Assembly (NCBI RefSeq): GCF_905171765.1
Contig: NC_053390.1
Location: forward strand, 505,024,301 to 505,088,300
Length of the DNA stretch: 64,000 nucleotides
From: Bufo bufo
Taxonomy: Eukaryota > Chordata > Amphibia > Anura > Bufonidae
Reading direction: 5' to 3'
Shown: piece by piece, positions 49,803 to 60,384 of the stretch
Numbering within the stretch: the stretch's first letter is position 1
Layout of the letters: the number at the start of each line of letters is the position of its first letter
Position numbers and translations under genes: made by a program
The notes under the pieces: generated by a model
What the model was told of the DNA's origin: nothing
Database searches by the model: none
The model's input: only the letters and a program-made list of their open reading frames with translations

Positions 49803-49996
49803 ATCTTTGGCATTGTGGGTGATCCCTCGTTCCCAGAGTTCCTTGCTCCATGTCCTAACATGTGCAGCAGCCATTTTAGGAAAAAATGGGATTCGTTGCC
49901 ACGAAGCATGAGGAAATTCGGTTTCGGTGCAAATCGAATAATTCCAGAAATTCTGATCGAATTCCACTTTGTCAGCTTCGATTCGCTCATCTCTAG

Positions 49997-50239
49997 TTGC
50001 CATGATGGGGAGAAAATGTATAACACATACTGGGGTGCATTTTTTCCAGTAACCCTTTATGAAAATAATAAATTGGGGTCTGGTAGTAATTTTTCTTTTT
50101 CACTATTGTGTGCTTTGGAATTCTTTGGCAAGTGTTTCTGCCTTTTGTGAAACACTTGTTTGGTTAAAAGTGCCTTTTCTACAGCCCTGTCTATATAAGG
50201 TCTCACAGCTGACAATGCATATCAAAGCAGAAACCATGC
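49997..50239. other. Non-coding sequence, probably Tc1-4 leader
   Basis: AT-rich with CTATATAAGG at about 50190 and GAAACACTTG motifs. It lies directly upstream of the Tc1-4 transposase relic. No gene is seen. Confidence 0.4.
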
Positions 50240-50786
50240 CATGACAAGGAAAGAACTGCACGTAGAGCTCAGATACATTATTTTGTGGAGGCACAGATCT
50301 GGAGAAGAGTACCAAAAAATTATGTTCCACTAAAAGTTCCTAAGAGCACAGTGGTCTCCATAATTCTTAAATAGAAGAAGATGACAAAGAATCCAATGGT
50401 CAATCTAGATGAGCTCCAAAGATCCCATGTGCAGATGGCAGAAACTTCCAGAAGGTCAATCATCACTGCAGCATTCCACCAATCTGGGCTTATTTTCTGA
50501 GTCAGAAATAAGTCTCTCCTCAGTAAAAGACACATAAAAGTCTGCAACAAAGCACCTAAAGGTTTCTCAGACTGTGAGAAACAAAATTCTCTGGTCTGAT
50601 TAAACCAACATTGAATGTTTCGACCTCAATTCTAAGCGACATGTTTGGAGGAAACTAGTCACTGTCCAATATCATCTCTATAGTGAAGCAGGGGGTGGCA
50701 GCATCATGCTGTTCGGGTGTTTTTAAGCCACTGGCACAGGGAGACTATTCAGGGTTGAGGGAAATGTGAATGGAGTACAGATATTC
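50240..50786 (+). pseudogene. Tc1-4 transposase relic, heavily degraded
   Basis: Scattered Tc1 motifs read in more than one plus-strand frame: a KELRVEL-like start near 50250; TVRNKILWSD followed by a stop near 50575-50600; LNSKRHVWRKLV near 50630; and GGGSIMLFGCF near 50692-50725. Most of the DNA-binding half and the last catalytic motif are gone. It is cut at 50787 by a TTAA element; the rest may lie beyond the window. Confidence 0.72.
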
Positions 50787-50999
50787 TTAACCCCTTACGG
50801 ACACATGACGTACCGGTACGGCATGGTTCCCAAGTCCTTAAGGACCCGTAACTAGGGATGAGCGAACCCGAACTGTATAGTTCGGGTTCGTACCGAATTT
50901 TGGGGTGTCCGTGACACGGACCCGAACCCGAACATTTTCGTAAAAGTCTGGGTTCGGGTTCGGTGTTCGGCGCTTTCTTGGCGCTTTTTGAAAGGCTGC

Positions 51000-51115
51000 A
51001 AAGCAGCCAATCAACAAGCGTCATACTACTTGCCCCAAGAGGCCATCACAGCCTTGCCTACTATTGGCATGGCTGTGATTGGCCAGTGCAGCATGTGACC
51101 CAGCCTCTATATAAG
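51000..51115 (+). promoter_or_regulatory. Candidate promoter of hAT-3
   Basis: CAGCCAATCAAC (about 51003-51014), a hairpin GGCCATCACAGCC ... GGCTGTGATTGGCC (about 51041-51084, the second arm being an inverted CCAAT box), then TATATAAG at 51108-51115, about 257 bp inside the terminus. The arrangement matches hAT-1 and hAT-2. Confidence 0.65.
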
Positions 51116-51359
51116 CTTGGGTCACGTAGCGCTGCACGTCACTCTGCTGATTCAAGCATAGGGAGAGGTTGCAGCTGCGACGTTAGGGCGAGATTAGGCA
51201 GATTAACTCCTCCAAAAGACTTCATTCTGTGATCGATCTGCAGCTGTGGATCATTGAAGTGCTATTATTGACTTGCTCACTTTTTTGAGGCTGCCCAGAG
51301 CGTTTTTAGATCACTTTTTTCTGGGGTGATCGGCGGCCATTTTGTGACTTGTGGTGCGC

Positions 51360-51685
51360 CAGCACGAGCTATCACCAAGTGTATTTAACCATCGATAGTT
51401 TGGTTATTTTGTGCTATATCCTACATCAGCTGCAGGCTGAGCCTGTGTCACCGAAGTGGATTTAACCATCAACAATCTGGTTATTTTTTGGCCATATACT
51501 ACATCAGCTGCAGGCTGAGCCTGTTTCACCCAAGTGCATTTAACCATCAACAGTCTGATTATTTTTTGGCCATATACTACATCAGCTGCAGGCTGAGCCT
51601 GTGTCACCCAAGTGCATTTAACCATCAACAGTGTGGTTATTTTTTGGCCATATATTACATCAGGGGCAAGTTGAGCCTGTCACCC
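51360..51685 (+). repeat. 78-bp tandem repeat, four units (hAT-3 leader)
   Basis: Units carry TTTAACCATC, TTATTTTTTGGCCATATACT and ACATCAGCTGCAGGCTGAGC. TTTAACCATC recurs at 51384, 51461, 51539 and 51617 (spacings 77, 78, 78). Inverse open frames across it are repeat artefacts. Confidence 0.92.
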
Positions 51686-51689
51686 AGCG

Positions 51690-54600
51690 CCTAAAAAATA
51701 GACCTGACATTTCTATTCAACCAAATCTGCACAGTTTTAGCTGGTCAAGTTATTTGTAGTGACCGTAAAAGCAGACTTTTTGTTCTGGGTTGAAAAAGCA
51801 TTCCCAAATTTGCCATTCTGAAAATAACTAGTTTGTGGTATTTCAGGCCTACTTGAAATCTATCCCAAAAAGAAAATCTTACATTGAAGTTATTGATAGT
51901 GTCATTCAGAAAAACCTAAGACACACGCTAGCGTGCTGATAGAAGTGTCATTCTGTGATTAAACCTATAACTGTCACACAGCGCAAAAAAAAACAGGTCT
52001 CACATCTCTATTCAACCAAATCTGCACAGTTTTAGCTGGTCAAGTTATTTGTAGTGACCGTCAAAGCAGACTTTTTGTTCTGGGTTGAAAAAGCATTCCC
52101 AAATTTGCCATTCTGAAAATAACTAGTTTGTGGTATTTCAGGCCTACTTGAAATCTATCCCAAAAAGAAAATCTTACATTGAAGTTATTGATAGTGTCAT
52201 TCAGAAAAACCTAAGACACACGCTAGCGTGCTGATAGAAGTGTCATTCTGTGATTAAACCTATAACTGTCACACAGCGCAAAAAAAAACAAGTCTCACAT
52301 CTCTATTCAACCAAATCTGCACAGTTTTAGCTGGTCAAGTTATTTGTAGTGACCGTCAAAGCAGACTTTTTGTTCTGGGTTGAAAAAGCTTTCCCAAATT
52401 TGCCATTCTGAAAATAACTAGTTTGTGGTATTTCAGGCCTACTTGAAATCTATCCCAAAAAGAAAATCTTACATTGAAGTTATTGATAGTGTCATTCAGA
52501 AAAACCTAAGACACACGCTAGCGTGCTGATAGAAGTGTCATTCTGTGATTAAACCTATAACTGTCACACAGCGCAAAAAAAAACAGGTCTCACATCTCTA
52601 TTCAACCAAATCTGCACAGTTTTAGCTGGTCAAGTTATTTGTAGTGACCGTCAAAGCAGACTTTTTGTTCTGGGTTGAAAAAGCATTCCAAAATTTGCCA
52701 TTCTGAAAATAACTAGTTTGTGGTATTTGAGGCCTACTTGAAATCTATCCCAAAAAGAAAATCTTACATTGAAGTTATTGATAGTGTCATTCAGAAAAAC
52801 CTAAGACACACGCTAGCGTGCTGATAGAAGTGTCATTCTGTGATTAAACCTATAACTGTCACACAGCGCAAAAAAAAACAGGTCTCACATCTCTATTCAA
52901 CCAAATCTGCACAGTTTTAGCTGGTCAAGTTATTTGTAGTGACCGTCAAAGCAGACTTTTTGTTCTGGGTTGAAAAAGCATTCCCAAATTTGCCATTCTG
53001 AAAATAACTAGTTTGTGGTATTTCAGGCCTACTTGAAATCTATCCCAAAAAGAAAATCTTACATTGAAGTTATTGATAGTGTCATTCAGAAAAACCTAAG
53101 ACACACGCTAGCGTGCTGATAGAAGTGTCATTCTGTGATTAAACCTATAACTGTCACACAGCGCAAAAAAAAAACAGGTCTCACATCTCTATTCAACCAA
53201 ATCTGCACCGTTTTAGCTGGTCAAGTTATTTGTAGTGACCGTCAAAGCAGACTTTTTGTTCTGGGTTGAAAAAGCATTCCAAAATTTGCCATTCTGAAAA
53301 TAACTAGTTTGTGGTATTTGAGGCCTACTTGAAATCTATCCCAAAAAGAAAATCTTACATTGAAGTTATTGATAGTGTCATTCAGAAAAACCTAAGACAC
53401 ACGCTAGCGTGCTGATAGAAGTGTCATTCTGTGATTAAACCTATAACTGTCACACAGCGCAAAAAAAAACAGGTCTCACATCTCTATTCAACCAAATCTG
53501 CACAGTTTTAGCTGGTCAAGTTATTTGTAGTGACCGTCAAAGCAGACTTTTTGTTCTGGGTTGAGAAAGCATTCCCAAATTTGCCATTCTGAAAATAACT
53601 AGTTTGTGGTATTTCAGGCCTACTTGAAATCTATCCCAAAAAGAAAATCTTACATTGAAGTTATTGATAGTGTCATTCAGAAAAACCTAAGACACACGCT
53701 AGCGTGCTGATAGAAGTGTCATTCTGTGATTAAACCTATAACTGTCACACAGCGCAAAAAAAAACAAGTCTCACATCTCTATTCAACCAAATCTGCACAG
53801 TTTTAGCTGGTCAAGTTATTTGTAGTGACCGTCAAAGCAGACTTTTTGTTCTGGGTTGAAAAAGCATTCCCAAATTTGCCATTCTGAAAATAACTAGTTT
53901 GTGGTATTTCAGGCCTACTTGAAATCTATCCCAAAAAGAAAATCTTACATTGAAGTTATTGATAGTGTCATTCAGAAAAACCTAAGACACACGCTAGCGT
54001 GCTGATAGAAGTGTCATTCTGTGATTAAACCTATAACTGTCACACAGCGCAAAAAAAAACAGGTCTCACATCTCTATTCAACCAAATCTGCACAGTTTTA
54101 GCTGGTCAAGTTATTTGTAGTGACCGTCAAAGCAGACTTTTTGTTCTGGGTTGAAAAAGCATTCCCAAATTTGCCATTCTGAAAATAACTAGTTTGTGGT
54201 ATTTCAGGCCTACTTGAAATCTATCCCAAAAAGAAAATCTTACATTGAAGTTATTGATAGTGTCATTCAGAAAAACCTAAGACACACGCTAGCGTGCTGA
54301 TAGAAGTGTCATTCTGTGATTAAACCTATAACTGTCACACAGCGCAAAAAAAAACAGGTCTCACATCTCTATTCAACCAAATCTGCACAGTTTTAGCTGG
54401 TCAAATTATTTGTAGTGACCGTCAAAGCAGACTTTTTGTTCTGGGTTGAAAAAGCATTCCCAAATTTGCCATTCTGAAAATAACTAGTTTGTGGTATTTC
54501 AGGCCTACTTGAAATCTATCCCAAAAAGAAAATCTTACATTGAAGTTATTGATAGTGTCATTCAGAAAAACCTAAGACACACGCTAGCGTGCTGATAGAA

Positions 54601-56840
54601 GTGTCATTCTGTGATTAAACCTATAACTGTCACACAGCGCAAAAAAAAACAGGTCTCACATCTCTATTCAACCAAATCTGCACAGTTTTAGCTGGTCAAG
54701 TTATTTGTAGTGACCGTCAAAGCAGACTTTTTGTTCTGGGTTGAAAAAGCATTCCCAAATTTGCCATTCTGAAAATAACTAGTTTGTGGTATTTCAGGCC
54801 TACTTGAAATCTATCCCAAAAAGAAAATCTTACATTGAAGTTATTGATAGTGTCATTCAGAAAAACCTAAGACACACGCTAGCGTGCTGATAGAAGTGTC
54901 ATTCTGTGATTAAACCTATAACTGTCACACAGCGCAAAAAAAAACAGGTCTCACATCTCTATTCAACCAAATCTGCACAGTTTTAGCTGGTCAAGTTATT
55001 TGTAGTGACCGTCAAAGCAGACTTTTTGTTCTGGGTTGAAAAAGCATTCCAAAATTTGCCATTCTGAAAATAACTAGTTTGTGGTATTTGAGGCCTACTT
55101 GAAATCTATCCCAAAAAGAAAATCTTACATTGAAGTTATTGATAGTGTCATTCAGAAAAACCTAAGACACACGCTAGCGTGCTGATAGAAGTGTCATTCT
55201 GTGATTAAACCTATAACTGTCACACAGCGCAAAAAAAAACAGGTCTCACATCTCTATTCAACCAAATCTGCACAGTTTTAGCTGGTCAAGTTATTTGTAG
55301 TGACCGTCAAAGCAGACTTTTTGTTCTGGGTTGAAAAAGCATTCCCAAATTTGCCATTCTGAAAATAACTAGTTTGTGGTATTTCAGGCCTACTTGAAAT
55401 CTATCCCAAAAAGAAAATCTTACATTGAAGTTATTGATAGTGTCATTCAGAAAAACCTAAGACACACGCTAGCGTGCTGATAGAAGTGTCATTCTGTGAT
55501 TAAACCTATAACTGTCACACAGCGCAAAAAAAAACAAGGCTCACATCTCTATTCAACCAAATCTGCACAGTTTTAGCTGGTCAAGTTATTTGTAGTGACC
55601 GTCAAAGCAGACTTTTTGTTCTGGGTTGAAAAAGCATTCCCAAATTTGCCATTCTGAAAATAACTAGTTTGTGGTATTTCAGGCCTACTTGAAATCTATC
55701 CCAAAAAGAAAATCTTACATTGAAGTTATTGATAGTGTCATTCAGAAAAACCTAAGACACACGCTAGCGTGCTGATAGAAGTGTCATTCTGTGATTAAAC
55801 CTATAACTGTCACACAGCGCAAAAAAAAACAGGTCTCACATCTCTATTCAACCAAATCTGCACAGTTTTAGCTGGTCAAATTATTTGTAGTGACCGTCAA
55901 AGCAGACTTTTTGTTCTGGGTTGAAAAAGCATTCCCAAATTTGCCATTCTGAAAATAACTAGTTTGTGGTATTTCAGGCCTACTTGAAATCTATCCCAAA
56001 AAGAAAATCTTACATTGAAGTTATTGATAGTGTCATTCAGAAAAACCTAAGACACACGCTAGCGTGCTGATAGAAGTGTCATTCTGTGATTAAACCTATA
56101 ACTGTCACACAGCGCAAAAAAAAAACAGGTCTCACATCTCTATTCAACCAAATCTGCACAGTTTTAGCTGGTCAAGTTATTTGTAGTGACCGTCAAAGCA
56201 GACTTTTTGTTCTGGGTTGAAAAAGCATTCCCAAATTTGCCATTCTGAAAATAACTAGTTTGTGGTATTTCAGGCCTACTTGAAATCTATCCCAAAAAGA
56301 AAATCTTACATTGAAGTTATTGATAGTGTCATTCAGAAAAACCTAAGACACACGCTAGCGTGCTGATAGAAGTGTCATTCTGTGATTAAACCTATAACTG
56401 TCACACAGCGCAAAAAAAAACAGGTCTCACATCTCTATTCAACCAAATCTGCACAGTTTTAGCTGGTCAAGTTATTTGTAGTGACCGTCAAAGCAGACTT
56501 TTTGTTCTGGGTTGAAAAAGCATTCCCAAATTTGCCATTCTGAAAATAACTAGTTTGTGGTATTTCAGGCCTACTTGAAATCTATCCCAAAAAGAAAATC
56601 TTACATTGAAGTTATTGATAGTGTCATTCAGAAAAACCTAAGACACACACTAGCGTGCTGATAGAAGTGTCATTCTGTGATTAAACCTATAACTGTCACA
56701 CAGCGCAAAAAAAAACAGGTCTCACATCTCTATTCAACCAAATCTGAACAGTTTTAGCTGGTCAAGTTATTTGTAGTGACCGTCAATGCAGACTTTTTGT
56801 TCTGGGTTGAAAAAGCATTCCCAAATTTGCCATTCTCAAA
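51690..56840 (+). repeat. 295-bp satellite array, about 17.5 copies (hAT-3 leader)
   Basis: The marker GCTGGTCAAGTTATTTG recurs every 295-296 bp from 51740 to about 56757. Each unit contains CACACAGCGCAAAAAAAAAC, CTCTATTCAACCAAATCTGC, GACCGTCAAAGCAGACTTTT, TTGCCATTCTGAAAATAACT and ACACGCTAGCGTGCTGATAG. Copies are nearly identical; variants include GCATTCCC/GCATTCCA with GTATTTCAGG/GTATTTGAGG, and A8-A10 length changes. The first unit (51690-51970) is the most diverged, and the last is cut within CCATTCT shortly before the transposase ATG. No open frame of note. Confidence 0.96.
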
Positions 56841-56859
56841 ATTGTGGTGAACGGGAACA

Positions 56860-59800
56860 ATGAGGAAAACATGTAATAAGGGACGCGGACATGGTCATGG
56901 TGGTGTTAGTGGACCCTCTGGTGCTGGGAGAGGACGTGGCCGTTCTGCCACAGCCACACGTCCTAGTGAACCAACTACCTCAGGTCCCAGTAGCCAGCAG
57001 AATTTACAGCGATATTTGGTGGGGCCCAATGCCGTTCTAAGGATGGTAAGGCCTGAGCAGGTACAGGCATTAGTCAATTGGGTGGCCGACAGTGGATCCA
57101 GCACGTTCACATTATCTCCCACCCAGTCTTCTGCAGAAAGCGCACAGATGGCGCATGCAAACCAAGCCCATCGGTCTGTCACATCACCCCCATGCATATC
57201 AGGGAAACTGTCTGAGCCTCAAGTTATGCAGCAGTCTCTTATGCTGTTTGAAGACTCTGCTGCCAGGGTTTCCCAAGGGCATCCACCTAGCCCTTCCCCA
57301 GGGGTGGAAGAGATAGAATGCACTAACGCACAACCACTTATTTTTCCTGATGATGAGGACATGGGAATACCACCTCAGCACGTCTCTGATGATGACTAAA
57401 CACAGGTGCCAACTGCTGCGTCTTTCTGCAGTGTGCAGACTGAACAGAAGGTCAGGGATCAAGACTGGGTGGAAGACGATGCAGGGGACAATGAGGTCCT
57501 AGACCCCACATGGAATGAAGGTCGTGCCACTGACTTTCACAGTTCGGAGGAAGAGGCAGTGGTGAGACCGAGCCAACAGCGTAGCAAAAGAGGGAGCAGT
57601 GGGCAAAATCAGAACACCCGCCGCCAAGAGACTCCGCCTGCTACTGACCGCCGCCATCTGGGACCGAGCACCCCAAAGGCAGCTTCAAGGAGTTCCCTGG
57701 CATGGCACTTCTTCAAACAATGTGCTGACGACAAGACCCGAGTGGTTTGCACGCTGTGCCATCAGAGCCTGAAGCGAGGCATTAACGTTCTGAACCTTAG
57801 CACAACCTGCATGACCAGGCACCTGCATGCAAAGCATGAACTGCAGTGGAGTAAACACCTTAAAAACAAGGAAGTCACTCAGGCTCCCCTGCTACCTCTT
57901 CTGCTGCTGCCGCCTCGGCCTCTTCTGCTGCTGCTGCCGCCGCCTCGGCCTCTTCCTCTGCTTCTGGAGGAACGTTGGCACCTGCCGCCCAGCAAACATG
58001 GGATGTACCACCAACACCACCACCTGCGTCACCAAGCATCTCAACCATGTCACACGGCAGCGTTCAGCTCTCCATCTCACAAACATTTGAGAGAAAGCGT
58101 AAATTCCCACCTAGCCACCCTCAATCCCTGGCCCTGAATGCCAGCATTTCTAAACTACTGGCCTATGAAATGCTGTCATTTAGGCTGGTGGACACACACA
58201 GCTTCAAACAGCTCATGTCACTTGCTGTCCCACAGTATGTTGTTCCCAGCCGCCACTACTTCTCCAAGAGAGCCGTGCCTTCCCTGCACAAACAAGTGTC
58301 TGATAAAATCAAGTGTTCACTGCGCAACGCCATCTGTGGCAAGGTCCACCTAACCACAGATACGTGGACCAGTAAGCACGGCCAGGGACGCTATATCTCC
58401 CTAACTGCACACTGGGTAAATGTAGTGGCGGCTGGGCCCCAGGCGGAGAGCTGTTTGGCGCACGTCCTTCTGCCGCCAAGGATCGCAGGGCAACATTCTT
58501 TGCCTCCTGTCTCCTCCTCCTCCTCCTCAGCTTCCTCCTCCTCTTCTTCCACCTGCTCATCCAGTCAGCCACACACCTTCACCACCAACTTCAGCACAGC
58601 ACGGGGTAAACGTCAGCAGGCCATTCTGAAACTCATATGTTTGGGGGACAGGCCCCACACCGCACAGGAGTTGTGGCGGGGTATAGAACAACAGACCGAC
58701 GAGTGGTTGCTGCCGGTGAGCCTCAAGCCCGGCCTGGTGGTGTGCGATAATGGGCGAAATCTCGTTGCAGCTCTGGGACTAGCCGGTTTGACGCACATCC
58801 CTTGCCTGGCGCATGTGCTGAATTTGGTGGTGCAGAAGTTCATTCGCAACTACCCCGACATGTCAGAGCTGCTGCATAAAGTGCGGGCCGTCTGTTCGCG
58901 CTTCCGGCGTTCACACCCTGCCGCTGCTCGCCTGTCTGCGCTACAGCGTAACTTCGGCCTTCCCGCTCACCGCCTCATATGCGACGTGCCCACCAGGTGG
59001 AACTCCACCTTGCATATGCTGGACAGACTGTGCGAGCAGCAGCAGGCCATAGTGGAGTTTCAGCTGCAGCACGCACGGGTCAGTCGCACTGCGGATCAGA
59101 CACACTTCACCACCAATGACTGGGCCTCCATGCGAGATCTGTGTGCCCTGTTGCGCTGTTTCTAGTACTCCACCAACATGGCCAGTGGCGATGACGCCGT
59201 TATCAGCGTTACAATACCACTTCTATGTCTCCTTGAGAAAACACTTAGGGCGATGATGGAAGAGGAGGTGGCCCAGGAGGAAGAGGAGGAAGAGGGGTCA
59301 TTTTTAGCACTTTCAGGCCAGTCTCTTCAAAGTGACTCAGAGGGAGGTTTTTTGCAACACCAGAGGCCAGGTACAAATGTGGCCAGACAGGGCCCACTAC
59401 TGGAGGACGAGGATGAGGTGGAGGAGGATGAGGATGAAGCATGTTCACAGCGGGGTGGCACCCAAAGCAGCTCGGGCCCATCACTGGTGCGTGGCTGGGG
59501 GGAAACACAGGACGATGACGATACGCCTCCCACAGAGGACAGCTTGTCCTTACCTCTGGGCAGCCTGGCACACATGAGCGACTACATGCTGCAGTGCCTG
59601 CGCAACGACAGCAGAGTTGCCCACATTTTAACGTGTGCGGAATACTGGGTTGCCACCCTGCTGGATCCCCGGTACAAAGACAATGTGCCCACCTTACTTC
59701 CTACACTGGAGCGTGATAGGAAGATGCGCGAGTACAAGCGAACGTTGGTAGACGCGCTACTGAGAGCATTCCCAAATGTCACAGGGGAACCAGTGGAAGC

Positions 59801-60266
59801 CCAAGGCGAAGGCAGAGGAGGAGCAAGAGGTCGCCAACGCAGCTGTGTCACGGCCAGCTCCTCTGAGGGCAGGGTTAGCATGGCAGAGATGTGGAAAAGT
59901 TTTGTCACCACGCCACAGCTAACTGCACCACCACCTGATACGGAACGTGTTAGCAGGAGGCAACATTTCACTAACATAGTGGAACAGTACCTGTGCACAC
60001 CCCTCCACGTACTGACTGATGGTTCGGCCCCATTCAACTTCTGGGTCTCCAAATTGTCCACGTGGCCAGAGCTAGCCTTTTATGCCTTGGAGGTGCTGGC
60101 CTGCCCGGCGGCCAGCGTTTTGTCTGAACGTGTATTCAGCACGGCAGGGGGCGTCATTACAGACAAACGCAGCCGCCTGTCTACAGCCAATGTGGACAAG
60201 CTGACGTTCATAAAAATGAACCAGGCATGGATCCCACAGGACCTGTCCATCCCTTGTGCAGATTAG
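56860..60266 (+). pseudogene. hAT-3 transposase, two in-frame stops and one frameshift
   Basis: The ATG at 56860 (MRKTCNKGRGHGHGG) starts a Gly/Arg-rich tail. An acidic region follows with an in-frame TAA at 57397-57399. The BED zinc finger is at about 57700-57840 (WHFFKQCADDKTRVVCTLC, TRHLHAKH). A frame change near 57865-57890 lies before an Ala/Ser-rich linker. The RNase H-like core has FERKRKFPPSHPQ, LTTDTWTSKHGQG (about 58350), VVCDNGRNLVAALG (about 58740) and IPCLAHVLNLVVQKF. An in-frame TAG lies at 59163-59165 after LRCF. Then come an acidic insert and hATC (LAFYALEVLACPAASVLSER, VFSTAGG, about 60075-60150), ending at TAG 60264. Otherwise complete; the lesions are few, so the copy is fairly young. 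Confidence 0.93.
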
Positions 60267-60384
60267 ATATTAACTACCTCCCCTTAACAATATATTATTC
60301 TACTCCAGGGCACTTCCTCATTCAATACTATTTTTTATTTCATTTTACCATTATATTGCGGGGCAACCCAAAGTTGAATGAACC

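Larger units (their letters stand above)
48831..49996 (-). mobile_element. hAT-2: 5' end of a hAT element (leader with tandem repeats), no transposase
   Basis: The right end reads TTCGCTCATCTCTAG (49982-49996), the inverse of CTAGAGATGAGCGAA and so the same terminus type as hAT-3. Inward on the minus strand come a CCAAT box, a TATA box, a leader (49400-49740) and about four 150-bp tandem repeats. No transposase domain is found. The left boundary is uncertain, so this is either a truncated or a non-autonomous copy. Confidence 0.65.

Noticed and set aside
51690..56840. CRISPR-like regular repeats
   Set aside because: The unit is 295 bp and repeated in full with no unique spacers, lies within a eukaryotic hAT element, and has no cas-like genes nearby.
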